DNA from: Ceratodon purpureus
Taxonomy: Eukaryota; Streptophyta; Bryopsida; Pseudoditrichales; Ditrichaceae
NCBI GenBank assembly: GCA_014871385.1
Contig: CM026427.1
Coordinates: 7,073,909 to 7,137,908 of the forward strand
DNA: 64,000 nucleotides
Direction of reading: 5' to 3'
The translations under genes were made by a program, and so were the position numbers. Each line of letters begins with the position of its first letter. Within the stretch, counting starts at the first letter, position 1. Under the pieces are notes generated by a model. The model saw only the letters and a program-made list of their open reading frames with translations. It was not told the DNA's origin and searched no databases. Shown here one piece after another: positions 35,225 through 48,460 of the stretch.

Positions 35225-36901
35225 ATGAAAATCATGTGCACACACATGAGCAACTTGCGTTTCCTCGCCTCTCTTCACAATGACAAACCCATCTCTGGTT
35301 CAGAGTATCAGATAGGAATTAGTAGACCTGTAAAGTCCTCTCCTCTGCGTTCGATTGCTCCCTTGTCCTCTATCTCTAGCTTTTCAGATCCTGCAAAATG
35401 GCCTCATGTTGCATCAAGCCCACGCACCTTTCTGTTCGCTGTACAAAATCCACAAGCAAATGATGAAGATGGTGGACCTCCTTTGACTGATGAATACTCC
35501 ACACGACAGAGCGCTGATGAGGTGAGATAATCCATTTTAGCTCATGTTCGGTGTCTTATCCATTTTCTGGACTTAGAGTACTTTCGAGCAGCAATTTCTT
35601 AACGTCCAATTTGATTTGAGGGAATTCACTTTGATTTCCGATTAGGATTCTGGCCCTAAAGATGGACCACCACTCGAATCATGCAGGATCTTGCTCCCGC
35701 TTTTCTTTAACTCTGTTCTCTAATTTGGAAGAGGGTAAGGTACACCTTGTAATCCACACTTAGATGACCAAGCTTTAGCGGTTAGCCATGCTGCATTCAC
35801 CCTAACGTGGTTATGACATTATCATTGATGGCAGGTTCGGAAAGAGATACTGGAATGCTACAAGCTTGTTGACAAACTTGGGCGTGGAGCAGTATACATT
35901 GGATCCGCGCGTACAAAAATCGACCACTCCCATTACCTACAAGCCAAGGAGCTTGCGCAAGAAGTAAGCTGCAATAATCTTATATCAAGCTTGTCGATGA
36001 TTCCTGAATTACTAGGTCAGATGTGTTGTAATCGGCTAAGCATCAGTAAATGTGAAGAACATGATATCAAATGTGAAACATCTGGAAACTGGGCTTGCTT
36101 TGGTTCTGTGCATCTCTAATAAATTTTGTTGTCAAGGGTTTAGGGATTATTGAGATGCATGTTCGTAATCCTTGTACATAAGATCCAGAAACCAATTGTG
36201 TACACAGGTGGCTCTTCTTCTCAACTGCACATCATGGACGGGAGCGGGGCCAGGCATGATGGATGCGGCGACGCAAGGGGCGTTGCAAGCCAACAGGCGC
36301 CTGTCGGAGGTTTTAGAATATCAAAGGAGGCTGGCAGTTGGAGCCAGTCCTCTACCCACCCTTACCTTGAAACCGCCACATATCTTACCTGTCGGTGAGG
36401 ACTTTGCTGCAACCTTCTTCCCTGCTTGATTGTTAACAGATAGCTTATACCACATCAATCTTCCTCATTCCCTTGTCAACATGGATTGCTCAAGCCCTAA
36501 TTTCCTGGAGTATGTATTGTTCCAGTTTCTTTTCAGCACGGAAGCATGGTCTTGTTGAGGCGGCGGTGCGCAACAATCTATCTGATCGCACAGCATTCAT
36601 CTGCTTGCCGGGGGGGATCGGAACTCTAGATGAGTTGTTTGAGATTCTTACCCTCATTCAGCTGGACCGCATTGGGTCTTCCTTCCCGGTTCCATTTCTC
36701 TTCCTCAACTACGACGACTTCTATACCAATCTGTTGAGGTTCATGGCAACTTGCAAAGAACATGGGACTGTCCGAGAAGGCGAGTTTGAGAAACTTTGCT
36801 ATGTGAGCACCTCCAACTTGGACGCCCTGGAGTATTTGGCAGATTTTTATGGTATTGCTGAGCATGACCGTCTCTTCCGCCATCGTCTACAAGATTTTTG
36901 A
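35225..36901 (+). CDS. LOG / lysine-decarboxylase-like protein, four exons, with an apparent 1-nt frameshift
   Basis: Exons 35225-35521, 35835-35963, 36208-36394 and 36526-36901. Exon 1 is Ser/Arg-rich like a plastid transit peptide. Exon 3 starts in one frame (WTGAGPGMMDAATQGALQA) and ends in the next (APVGGFRISKEAGSW…YLTCR). That end joins exon 4, FFSARKHGLVEAAVRNN and then LPGGIGTLDELFEIL, the PGGxGTxxE motif of the LOG family. The summed exons are 989 bases; one extra base near 36293 would give 990 and about 329 residues. LOG enzymes release free cytokinin bases by phosphoribohydrolase action. This longer plastid-type branch resembles Arabidopsis At1g50575, whose activity I cannot state. 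The shift is either a real null allele or a base-call error. Confidence 0.8.
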
Positions 36902-37861
36902 AGGCCGACATGACTTCCTGGTCAAGGTCATCCTTGGTTAGCAGCTATGTAGAGCTGAATATCTGAGACCACTAGTGCTGCATATTGAGTGGGCCTCTTC
37001 ATTAATGTACAGTTTGTCTCATTATTGCATTCTTAGCCACCATACCTCTCGAAGAGAAAAATGGCGAGATGGAAACAAAACTTTTTGACTGTGAATACAT
37101 CAATACGAGTTCGTCAACCTGTAATGATTCATTAGGTTGTTTGTTTTCTTCCCAATTCGAGACACGATTGGTGGTACAACTGGCCAATTCAATGCCCCGA
37201 TATCTAACAAAAGCGTGGGAATACTTATAAACATGCTGGGATCCAACATTTTTATAATTCTGCATCAGAAGTCACTCACACCACACGTAAACTAAGGGAA
37301 ATGCAGCACCTCTGAGTACGACCTCTTTATTTCTAATAAGTTCAATCGAGACTCATTCATGATAAAATATGCACACTGCATATAATAGTGTCCCCCAAGT
37401 AAAACCTCCTTTATAAAATCATACTAAAAGTGCAAAAATATTTCCAACCTTCACCTGAATAATGCTGCCACCAGCCGAAGAACACAACAGTAATGCAAAT
37501 AATGGTCTTCCTTCAGGAATCAGCACTCTACACCTAAAGTTGGCTAATATGACTTTCTCTTGCCATAATCAACTCCTCGACCAACATCGTCTTATCTTCG
37601 CTTTCCATGTGCGGACGAAGTAGCAGGCTTGCACTGAGCATGATTTAGAGATGTATCCGCAGCTCCATTGAAGTACAAAAAATTAAAAAAATCTCAGAAT
37701 CCTCTGCAGGTACACCACATGTCATTAGCCGTCTACTAAACATATGACGATCATCTTACAGAACGTCATAAAGCAAAACAGTAAACAAAAATAAGTGTAT
37801 ACCATGTACAGTTATATAAATTCTGACAACGTATCGTAGTTCAGAAGGAGCCGTGCTATAC
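36902..37861. other. Intergenic, converging 3' ends
   Basis: 3' UTRs of the LOG-like gene and the bS21 gene are expected here. A possible last exon of bS21 lies near 37630-37550 (minus strand; reads LLRPHMESEDKTMLVEELI and stops at CTTTAG), but its acceptor is weak. Confidence 0.4.
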
Positions 37862-38701
37862 CTGGCCTGTCTGGCTGTGATCCACTTCAGCTTTGCCCTG
37901 AACGCCTTCTTGGCAATTCGTTTGTCACGCTCCTTCCTTGCCAACACCTTGAGCTCCGACGGCTTCCTATGATATTGTCGCTCTCTAAGCAACTTGATAC
38001 CGTTATCATCTTTCAACCTCCTCTTCATTTTCCGAATTGCCCTCTCTAAGTCGTCATTGGTAACCTCTACCATCACATTACGCACTTGCTGGTTGCCAGC
38101 ACCCAACATACCACCATATTGAGAAACCAGGCCTGCCCTCTGTCCCCAAAGGCCTTGGGAAACACCTAAGCTGTGTGTGGCCGGGCACAAAATACTTCTA
38201 ATTCCGTCTCCTGAGCCTGAGCCACTCTGATTCATGAAGCCCCGGATGACACGATGCACAGCTGAGCTCTTCTCCCCTGCTTAAAACGAAGAAATTCAAC
38301 TGAAAAAGGGGTTGAAAGACAAAGCCAAGTAGACCTTAAGCCAATGAACAAACCCTCTCACAGCCTAGGATTAAACACAACGTAGACACTAGTCACAACC
38401 ACCTTCATCATCCCATCGTAAAGCAGAATTAACCAACAGCGACATATCATCACATCAATTAAAACCACCAAGTCATACCTTCAAAACCTCCCACATTCAA
38501 AGACGCAGGGCTCCCATTGAGACGAGAACCAGCCGTACTCACCACCCTGCACCTCTGCGCTATGCTCCGCTGCAGTGACCACAGATAACTCACCAATCAG
38601 GAAGAAAAAAACAACACTCCTGAAAACATCAACCCCTCAAATTCTCTCAAAACCCTAAACCCCAAAACCCCGAATGCACTCAGTCTCCGCACCAACCTCA
38701 T
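37862..38701 (-). CDS. Ribosomal protein bS21, mitochondrial/organellar type
   Basis: Two exons are clear on the minus strand, 38569-38479 and 38276-37862, joining as GGFE-GEKSSAVHRVIRGFMNQ. The S21 domain reads VEVTNDDLERAIRKMKRRL, then QYHRKPSELKVLARKERDKR and KKAFRAKLKWITARQ, matching bS21 with its very basic C-terminal helices. The N-terminal extension of roughly 90 residues, with SIAQRC and many Ser and Arg residues, suits organellar import. A first exon from the ATG at 38699-38701 (MRLVRRLSAFG) is likely but its donor is not clear. The 3' end is also uncertain: a donor at 37861 (GCCAG-GTATAG) may lead to a short final exon; otherwise the frame runs on to 37756. bS21 sits on the small subunit near the mRNA exit and anti-Shine-Dalgarno region. 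Confidence 0.82.
38650..38658 (-). promoter_or_regulatory. Telo-box motif upstream of the bS21 gene
   Basis: AAACCCTAA on the plus strand here and again at 38797-38805. Telo-boxes are common in promoters and leaders of plant translation genes. Their position at and upstream of the likely start fits that role. Confidence 0.5.
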
Positions 38702-38805
38702 CGCGACTCAAACCCCTGAAGATCAACTCTCTCCCCACACCCCCCGCACGCAATCCTTCCCCTCAATTACACGCCACTCGATCCCAAACTTGCAGAAAAC
38801 CCTAA

Positions 38806-41698
38806 TTCCTCCCCATTCCGATCCCAACCCACCCCAACCCAAACCCCTATCGACATAATCATGTACATCCATGAGACTCCCGCTTGCGGTTCAAGAGGGG
38901 CCACACGGGGAACGAAACTCAACGTCAAGGTCTAAACTCCACAAGAGGTGATGACATGGGAGTGATCAGGCCCACAGGGTTTGAAACTCTGCAGGGTTGG
39001 AGACTTAGAGTGAGATGTTGATGAAGAGATGTGAACCATGTGAGAGAAGTGAGAGAGATGAGAGAGCTGGGGATGGGATGGGTGGGTGGGTGCTCACAAG
39101 AAGTGCCGCCATGGTGGCGTGGTCCGGACGACGCAGACGAGTGGCGATGGTGGCGATGATGGCTGCTCAAGCAAGTGAGCTTGGCAGGCTCTCTCATGCA
39201 GAGCAGCGTCGCGCAGTTTTCTCTGCTTCGCCGCACATGAGGCTTCCGCTGACGGAAAGAGGGTCCCATGCCTACAACCGTCACTGACCTAAAGCCACTA
39301 CCACCTCCTGTACCGTCACTGGACCTAAAGCCACTACTACCTCCTGTACCGTCACTGGATGTGAAGACGAAGAATTCCTGTCTCTTCGGTCGAGAGGCCG
39401 GCGTGAATGAAGTGTCTATTTGTTAAGTAGTTTGCATTTACGTTCTAGGGACATAAGGAAAAAAAAAAATGAATTGGATACTACTGATGTGTATTTAGAT
39501 TATCTAAAAGCTTCCTTAGGTTGGTGGTAATATAACTACCAACAAAACAAGTTCATTAGAAGAAGTTAGAACAACCACAATTTTTTCAATATTTACTAAA
39601 ATGAAGTTATACATTCTCTTGAATATTATATCAATGTCTTTCTATAGATATTAAATTCTTGGTCTAAATCTTGAATGATTCACCATTTGTCAGTTATTTG
39701 AACTTTTAACTCATTTTTTGTTTTATTGCATTTAATATTTTATCTTAATGAACAAACTGTATATTGATGGATATCAAGAAGGGCTTTAAATTCCTATAAT
39801 TTGAAATGCTGTAAGTGTTTGAAGATTCATGAGAGTGGTGATTTAGATGCTAAATTTGGCGAGGTGGTTATTCAATGACATGCTTTACCCACAGAATAGG
39901 GATTCTATACCTATTCAATATACTCAATTATGGGTTTAAAATCTAGATTAAAAATAGTATTCAGGTTTTCTAGCTTTAACATAAAGAGAGTTTTTAAAGC
40001 TTCAGAGAGAGTCTTGAGGTTGGAAATGTAGGCCTACCTGCTCATTCAATCAGCATGATTTACATTTAAATCATCCGTTACTGCACTATGACATACACAT
40101 GCACAAATATCCACCACTTTGGAACTACATTTGTCCAAATCTAAGTGCACAACATCTTTTAAAATATTATTAGCAAATGAAAGCATTTTTTACCACCTCA
40201 ACACCTCAATTAATTGCATACATCACACTTGGACTCTTGAATTGTGTGTTATTTTCCATTCAAAATATCAAAGTTCGGTGATTTCACACTCATGGTGTTT
40301 TCTCAAAGAGTTGATCAATGGTTTTAATCTTCACTAGTGGAAAAACCGTATGGGGCCACCAGCGAATAAACCAAAGAGGTGGTGGACTAGCAGTTTACAC
40401 CAGCTTAATGGTGTACAGCAATACACAGATCATCACTGGTTTTAATCTTATGTCTAGGCCAGGAGTTGGATTACACATAACAGCGATGCAAGCTCAAACA
40501 ATAGCAAACGACATATTTATTAAAATGGCTAGTCCATGGTATCTTGTGCATCATACTATTTGGCTATTTTGTTAAACTTAGTAACGCAAATTGGAATCCT
40601 TATTAGTGCGGGCATGGAAATTAGTCATATTATTGGCTATAGGTAGGCTTGGCAGGCTTGAAAATTTCTCTCATCAAAAGGAATTAAAAACCCTAATAAA
40701 GTGATAAATATAGAAAGAAAATAAATCGAATTGCAGTAAAAGATTGGAGGTTAAAAGCGTGCCTATAAGTAGGCTTGGCAGTCTTGATACCTTATTTTAC
40801 CACTAGTACTTCCTTTAAACAATGTACTTTTCTTTTAACCTCCCATCATATTTTTCATACCATCTTTGGCTTTTAAATTTAGTTGCAAATTTGTCTCATG
40901 GCAACTAAATTTCAAATAAATAACCCAAGTTGACTTTTAAGACTAAATAGTAACTTCAAGATGGTAACTGAATCAGTTATTGCAAAGAATTATCATCTTT
41001 TCTCTTGTAGCTTGAAATTACGATATCAGTCAAAGCCATTTTTGACATTGTTTTATTATTTCCGTGCTATCCTTATAGGAAACAAAGAGTTTGAATCTAG
41101 TTGATTGCTACACAAAACGTCTTGAGAATCGCAGGCTTAAAGACTTCTTTGTATTAATTGCTATTGTGCGGTAGCTCAAGTAAGTAGTCTATTGAAATAG
41201 GCAGATGGATATGTTTGACTCCATCCAATCGACTGGCGACATTGAAATCTTTCTAATAGTTCACCTTAGGGATCTTTCTGCGTCTATTTCATGGAGGAAC
41301 CGAAGCAGGTCTTAAAGAGGTCCCGTTTGATAGAACGTTGGGCTCGTTGAGAGGGAAGTACATAGCTTAAATCCAACACTATTAACAAAGTATTTTTCTT
41401 TGACTACATGTTTGCTCATAACAGACTGTACGTGTCTAATATTTGGTCATCTTGAAATATTAGTTTCATGACACATTGAGGCTTTGTAATGTGTGAAGCT
41501 TGTTGTTTATGGCTTTTTGAAGCGTTGTGTCATGCATAGTTGTACATGATTAAATGAATATAATAATGTTGCTGAAGAAGTAGGATAATAGAAGGGGGTA
41601 TTATTTAGGTTTTGTGGATATTGATATAAATATTTGATATTCATTCACTAAAATTTATTTATACCTTGGAAGAATTCTATGGTTCTATTGGACTTATA

Positions 41699-41700
<2 letters not shown>
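38806..41700. other. Intergenic, mostly AT-rich
   Basis: At 39288-39359 there are two copies of a 36-bp unit beginning CCTAAAGCCACTACCACCTC. Frames at 38925-39287 on both strands look like chance frames in a GC-richer patch. A short phrase TAGGCTTGGCAGGCTTGA occurs at 40646 and, with one change, 40771. No gene recognised. Confidence 0.5.

Positions 41701-41701
<1 letters not shown>

Positions 41702-41751
<50 letters not shown>
41702..41751. repeat. (AT)n microsatellite
   Basis: About 50 bases of alternating A and T with one TTT interruption. The neighbouring minus-strand frame encoding Ile-Tyr repeats is an artefact of it. Confidence 0.95.
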
Positions 41752-44700
41752 CTATGAATAAATTGTAAATAGATTCTACTTTCCATAAGTTCTTCATGTC
41801 TAACAATATTTTTATATAATATTCTATCATATACAACTACACATAATACAAAGCCCGAAAGTCCTATGAAAATTTGGCTTCAACAACAATTTTATTTTAC
41901 ATTTAGTTAAATAATTTTATTTTCCAAAAATTGAAGTAAAAGATGATGTTACAAAAGTAAGTAATTACTCCATTTCACTCATTATAATTGTTTTGTATCA
42001 TTTTTATTATTTTCTAATGATTTTTAATTTTGTTACAGTTTTTTATCTTTTTACTGTCATGTTATTGTTTTTATTTATTTATAATTGTTTTTGCATTTTT
42101 CATGTTTTGACACCGTTTCTACTGTTTTAAAATTGTTTTTACTTTTTGTAATTATTTTTATTTTTTTATTTAATTTTGTTTTTTGTTTTTTGTTTATATT
42201 GTGCATAATTATTTTAACTATTGTACTTAATAGATTTTACTTTTTGGCATAATCGTTTTGATTTTTTATTGAATTGTTTTTACTCTTTTTAGAAGATTTT
42301 TTTGTTATAATAATTGACTTTCAATTATTTGACTTACTTTCAATTATTTTTTCAAATTGTTAATGATTGTTCTTCATTGTTCTTCACTGTTTTAGACTGG
42401 TTTTCATTGATTTTCAATGTTTTGGTTTGATTTTCACTATTTTAAACGGCTCTTCTCTTTTTCCACAGTTTTAACTATTTTGGCTGTTTTGTTAATTGTC
42501 ATATTGTTGTGTTTTTCTGACTTTTTATATCATGGATTCTATTTATCTTTGGTATTTTTTGTTATTTTGTTGTTTTGTATATATCATGCATAATTCTAAT
42601 GTGCATTGTTTTTCATGGAACAGAGAGCCAGGAAAAGAAACTATAGTGTTTTCTTAAACTCCATCAAACAAATGGAGCCACATAATTTTTAGAACCTAAG
42701 TGTTGGAGTTTCAACAACCTGATATGGAGTAGAGAGAGGTTGGCTTTGAAATATCACAAAGATTATGACTACAGTTATAATTGACTTATAGAGGAAAGAT
42801 TCTTGCTCAATGTCCTTTCGGTCTTTGAATCTTCAATAAGCCTTTAATCAGCTTCCTATTAGCCTATCTTGTTATGACTTAAGGGGATCTAGGGTCAAGG
42901 AGGCGATAAGAAACCACAAGACACGGGACGGGTAGAACGGGCGGCAGACTACGAGCTGAACCGTCCGTGAATATGGATCATAAATTTTCAAATTCACAGT
43001 TTAGTGGTACCAACCCAGTTTCATTATGAAAACGACATAAAATTTAACCATGTGGGCCTTTAACCCCACTTTGTTGCCCACGACAATCAATGAGGTGAGG
43101 CCATGAACATAATGTGAGGCGAAACCCGCAACAAAGTTTACAATGCAAAAATTGACAATAAAAAATGACGTGAAATCGCAGATCTAATTTCCAATTTTAT
43201 AACCATACTTACAACGAGGTTTACAATGCAAAATTCACAATGAGCCTCCTAATCAGGCTATGAACAATAAAGCCACGTGCCCGCAACATATGATATGTCT
43301 TTGCAATATAAATCTTCACATGACTTTTGAAGTCTTCAAGTCTTCCAATCTTTAATTCGGACATCCTTTAAAATAGCAGTACGAAAACAGTCACTGAAAA
43401 TGTTCTAGAGCTTCACAGTTATAAGTACTAGCTCTTCTGAAAGATAAGACAGTTTACTACAATGTTTTAAATTTTCATTTGAAATAAAGATACTGTTCAT
43501 AAGATATGAACTTTGAAATATTCTTATCAAAATCTTAAGCGGTAGTGTATACTATTCCACCTATTTGCTTATAACTCAAGATTTACGGATGTTATCTACA
43601 AGTGTGATAGCTCTATGGAAAGCTAACAACAAGTTCTACACTTCCTCTAAAGTTTACTTTGCTTCAACAAAAATTGCAAATATTAAAGAGGTACAAAATC
43701 TTTGTTCGTCATTTATGGCAAATGCACGCCACTCAAATGTTCACAAAACATTCATAAAGCTTCAAATTAAGTAAAATTAATTTGTAAAGAAGTGTATCAT
43801 CATCATGTTAATTCTACTCATTTTTGTATTCAAAATCTTTGCACACAATATACAGAAATCTAATTTAAGCGATAGTTCTCTTCAGAACAACATACATCAC
43901 AAAACTAAACAACGCCAAATTGGAATTCGATTGTATACTTATAATTCCTCAAGGAACAAATGTAAATTGAAGGTAAACAATGAAGAACATATGAAATGCT
44001 CACCTTAGAGGTTCTTCTTGGGAGTAAAAACTAAAATGATAATTGATAAATATCGGAAGAAAGGATGTGATATTCTTAATTGTATTAAGATTGTAGTGAA
44101 GGTTTAGAAAGTCTTTGATTATAAAGAAATGCCAAAAAAAATTTAACTTTGAAGAAGCTTTGGCTAATTTCACGGAATTAGTGTCTTCTTGTATTATACA
44201 ATGTAGAAAAAAAATTATTGGCGTAGTATTGCAGAATGGACTTCCAGAAGATGAACCGTTTTCTTTAGAAAGAAATGCATCAAGACTATGAGGGTTTGAT
44301 GGTTATCTGGAAAGATCACTAGATAAATTATCAGATTAATAAAAATTATTAAATGACATTATTCGAAAACATTTGGAAGGTATTAAATTTTTAGCTTTGA
44401 ATTTTTCTTTTTTAGTTGTTACATTGAAGTTTTTTACCATCTTTTTACCACGTTTAACCACACAGATTTTATCATGTATATTTTTTTTACTTGTTTTTTA
44501 CATATGTTCATCCAATAGTGGAGAGGTAAAGAATTCCTAAAGAGAGAAAGTAGTCTAAAATCGCAAATGGGTTTGAGTTGGAGCTTGTAGTCGATGGATT
44601 TGTGAAGGAACTGTCAAAGCAATTGCAAAAGTATTTTCCAAATACTTACAAAAACCTTTATAACTTATAAAAAAAATCCAAGCAGGCTTAGTATGATGAG

Positions 44701-44824
44701 TGATATTCCATCTTAACATTACTAACACGACGTCTCTGCAAATAATAAACACAAAGTATTAGAAAACTCAAATCATAAACTAAGTATATCAAGTAAATTT
44801 AAATTAAATAAAACTCATACGTAC
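41752..44824. other. AT-rich intergenic, no gene seen
   Basis: From 41990 to 42600 the plus strand is a T-rich low-complexity stretch built from TTGTTTTTA/TTTTCATTGTTTT phrases. The remainder is AT-rich with short frames only. Confidence 0.6.
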
Positions 44825-45005
44825 CGCTGTTTCTCTTACCAACAATTGTCTCAAGTTGGCAATCTCTTTCGTCAGATTGTTGACTTTTGCATCATTTTTG
44901 CTTCGAATGTTTGTGGGTTGAACTTGAAACTTCTCTGCAACACCATCGAGGGAGGTAGGTATGCCTTCAACGTGAATTCGAGCCATATCCACCATATCCA
45001 TGTTC
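44825..45005 (-). CDS. Orphan exon candidate with coiled-coil residues
   Basis: On the minus strand a strong acceptor (TTTATTTTTTGTGCAG) and donor (CAGCG-GTACGT) bound a 181-bp open segment reading MARIHVEGIPTSLDGVAEKF and later KVNNLTKEIANLRQLLVRET, which has a heptad-like pattern. No neighbouring exons were convincingly identified (a weak one starts near 44739). It lies 300 bp from the pogo element, so it may be part of a gene that was split or lost. I do not recognise the protein. Confidence 0.3.
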
Positions 45006-45652
45006 CTGCACAAAAAATAAACATAATCTGTAAATAACTAAGGGAAGAAAAACTAGTGAAGAAAAAGTAAATAACTGTCAGCTCAGCCCAATATTACTGA
45101 GAATTTTGCTAGTTTGCCAGATATTGATAAGGATTTTGGAATTTGATTTTATTACATGGGTTTTAAGAAAACACTGTATAAAATTTTGGTCTTTAAGCTA
45201 AAGGAGTGTTTTTAATGCCAGAGTGTTGAATGTATAAGCAATTTAGACACGGTACAATGTTGTGATTTAAAGTGAATGTTGTTTATAATAAGACAAAAAG
45301 AGAGATTGGATACCGTACTTTAGGGTCAGCTTCATCACCCCTGGGGCGAATAATTAATTAACTTCCAAGTTTTGACGTCCGCCACTAAAAAAAGTAATTT
45401 TCAAAATTTCGACTTTTTAAAAAAAAAATTACTGTAAGTTCGACTTTCATCCAGAAATTGATGAAGTTTTGTTAATTCGCCATCTTGTTTTGAAAGAGAC
45501 AGCCGACTTTTCAATTAACTACCAGTATCCCTAAGCGTCCATTTTCCTTTGCTTAACCGACCCTAATTTCACTGTTTTCCATGGAGTTTGCTTGTGCAAG
45601 TAGTTGTTTGCCAACGTTCTTTTGTGTGTTTTAGCTTGAGAGTTATAGGTTT

Positions 45653-47661
45653 TTGATTTGGATGATTGAGAGTACCACCATGGCAAAGCAGCAGCTTTTG
45701 AGCAATATGTTCACCATTATAGACAAAGAGGAAAGGGAGGATAGAGTTGAGCGTGAGTTTGCACAGCTGCATGTGAAGATGGAGTTGGAGCAATCAAAGA
45801 AGAAAGAAGTTGAAAAACGACCGGTGGGTAGGCCCAGGATGCGAATTGAAGCTGTACTTCTTCCAACCAAGGAGGAGAAAGCAAAGGCAACACCAAGCAC
45901 TACAAAGACTAGGGGGCGATATACAAACTGGTTCGTTCCATCTCTTTGGGATCCTATTTACTCAGCTGTAAGTCACCACAGAAGTCTTGGTCATGCTCTA
46001 AGATATTTGCAAGTGAAGTACAAACTCCCTGGTCAAAACAAGAGTGTGTATGACAAATTGACTAGAGGGTCCTTGAGAGAGTGGTTCACTAAAACGGGGG
46101 AATTAAAAGAAGGCACAAAACAAGCAATCTTCAAAGAAACAGCAGTGTTTACAGGTGGTGCTCAACATTCCTATGTTTTATCTAAACATCATGAGTTAGA
46201 GGAGGAGATTATCACTTTGCTAAAGGCACATCGTGAGGCAGGTCAACCTTTGTTTGCAACTTCAGTGAGGACTTTGATTCGAACCCTAATTCAGAAAAGA
46301 GAACCTAACCTTCTGGATTTCCAAAGTCCAAACGGCTTTAGAGTTTCTTTAGAATGGACAAGGGATTTTGTGAGAACAAACCTAGATTGGAGCTTTAGAA
46401 AAAGCATAGGTGCAGCAAGAAAGCTTCCAGCAGATTGGGAACAACAGGGTTTAAACATGGCACATCGGACTGCTTACCTTGTCAAAGCTCACTCCATTCC
46501 ACCTGAGTTGGTAGTCAATACAGATCAAACCGGGATACACTTGGTACCAACCGGAGGGACCCGCACTTGGGCAGAAAAGGGCTCTAAGCATGTACAAGTG
46601 CTTGGCATGGAGGATAAAAGGCAAATTACTGCCACTTTATCCTCCTCAGCTGCTGGACAATTATTACCTCTACAGATTGTTTTTACAGGGACAACTGAGC
46701 GGTCCCTACCTCCTCGAAATGCTGGAAGGTTAATGTGTGAAGAAGCAGGCTGGCATTTGACATTCTCTGCAAATCATTGGAGTAACTTGACAACATGCAA
46801 ACAATTCGTGGAGGCAGTTTTACAACCATACAGAAGAAAGCAAGTGGAAGCAATGGGGTTAGACTCAAATTCAAAGCTTGTTTGGATCTTGGACTGTTGG
46901 AGTGTGCACATTTCGCAGGAGTTTATGTCCTGGCTGAAGGTAACACATGTGGAAATCCTTCTTATCTTTGTCCCTGCGAATTGCACAAGTATTTTTCAAC
47001 CTGCAGATGTGATATTACAACGTCCTTTCAAGCATGGATTTCGACAGCAATTCGACCAGTACACAAGTGAGACTCTGGGTCAGCAGATTGACGAGAAAGA
47101 ACTTCAAGACGTGAAGTTGGAGACTAAAATTTCGGTGCTAAAACCTCTAATCTGTGGATGGTTATGGCATGCATGGCAACATATCAACAAGCCAAGCATG
47201 ATACAGAAAGGCTGGTCTATGTGTCGTTTAGATCAAGCTTTTGAACCAACATTTCAAACAGCAGGAATGGAAGAACACATGAAGAGTTCTTTGTTTAAAG
47301 AAGTGGTGGATGCCGAGCAAGATTCCAGAGAAAAAGAAGATGATATAGATCCAGATCTAACTGTTGAACTTGTAATGGAGAGAAACTTGTGCAGTGTTGC
47401 AAATGTCACAGCAGAAAACAGAAGATCTACAGTTGCTAACATGAAGGATCAGGCAAGAAAAAGGTATGTCCAATCATTCATACACTTCAAGTTGATTTCA
47501 GATCTCAATTCTCGAAATACAAAATGTTAGAATGCAAAAATTCTAAACCTTACCAACACTTCTGCCCTCTATCTTTTTTGACCAGAAACCTGCACAGCAA
47601 TGGCGAAACAAGCAATCAGCAAGGTGGGAAGGGAAAACGAGCCAGGGCAAACAAACAATAG
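45653..47661 (+). CDS. Pogo-type DDE transposase, two exons
   Basis: Exons 45653-47463 and 47586-47661 (122-bp GT-AG intron) give about 628 residues; the join makes the end GGKGKRARANKQ, a likely nuclear signal. An acidic/basic coiled N-terminus holds KRPVGRPRM, an AT-hook. A helix-turn-helix DNA-binding part follows (HALRYLQVKYKLPG…KLTRGSLREWF). The DDE core shows VVNTDQTGIHLVP (first Asp), WILDCWSVHISQEF (second Asp) and PANCTSIFQPADVI (third Asp). By my count 37 residues lie between the second and third Asp. This is the DDE_1 (pogo/Tigger/jerky) fold. No stop or frameshift interrupts it. Several ATGs lie near the start (45653, 45662, 45680); the third has the better context (ACCATGG). Confidence 0.92.
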
Positions 47662-48212
47662 ATTTTGGAAAAGGAACAGGTCGGTGAGTGTGGATCTCAC
47701 CTCTGGTAGACTCTCCACTTCGTCTTTGATGCGATTCTTCAACGCAAGGCACCTTCAGCTCAAATTTTTTTGGTACCCACAGTGGCAACCTTCATGGTCC
47801 AGCAGCGACCTTCATTCTGCGGCAGCCTTCATGCTGCCTTAAACAGCGGCAACCTTCAACAGCGGCGGCCTTCATGCTGCATTAGCAAAGGAAACTCGGA
47901 GTTAACTCAAAGGAAGACTCAACACGGAATTAACTCAAAGAAAGACTAAGCTCTGGGAAAGGAAAACAACGGAATTGCTAAGCATTTCGGAGCGTACCAT
48001 GTGTTAAGTAAGCAGGACGATGCTGCAGCATCGAACCCCAGCGAACCAGCAACCCTCAACAAAGAAACCTTCACCACAAACCCTCAACCCTCCACCCTGA
48101 AACTCCAGCGCACACTCCACCGGCAGCAGTCACTCAGGTGATGGTCGTCGTTGCAGAGAACTCGCAGGTTCAGCAGCGGCACTCCGCCCGCTCCTCCAGA
48201 TCGTCCCCTGCA

Positions 48213-48460
48213 GGCTCTTCGGCAGGCTCTTCGGCAGGCTCTTCGGCAGATCTTCACCGCTGCAGGCCCCTCGGCAGATCTCCTCCACCCTCGGCAGACC
48301 CCCTCCACCCTCGGCAGACCCCCTCCACCCTCGGCAGACCCCCTCCACCCTCGGCAGACCCCCTCCTCACTCGGCAGACCACCTCCTCACTCGGCAGACC
48401 ACCTCCTCACTCGGCAGACCCCTCCCTCACTCGGCAGACCCCTCCCTCACTCGGCAGACC
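48213..48460. repeat. 12-bp and 20-bp minisatellites inside the pogo element
   Basis: Three copies of GGCTCTTCGGCA (48213-48248) are followed by ten registers of a 20-bp unit, typically CCCTCCACCCTCGGCAGACC (48261-48460). The unit drifts to CTCCTCAC and CCTCCCTCAC variants toward the right. A 20-bp period shifts frame each unit, so the Pro/Ser/Gly-rich open frames across it are not a gene. Upstream (47760-47880) phrases with CAACCTTCA and GGCCTTCATGCTGC also repeat. Confidence 0.9.

Noticed and set aside
36473-36535. Open extension upstream of LOG-like exon 4
   Set aside because: Family residues FFSARKHG begin after a TTCCAG acceptor at 36525; the sequence before it is intron.
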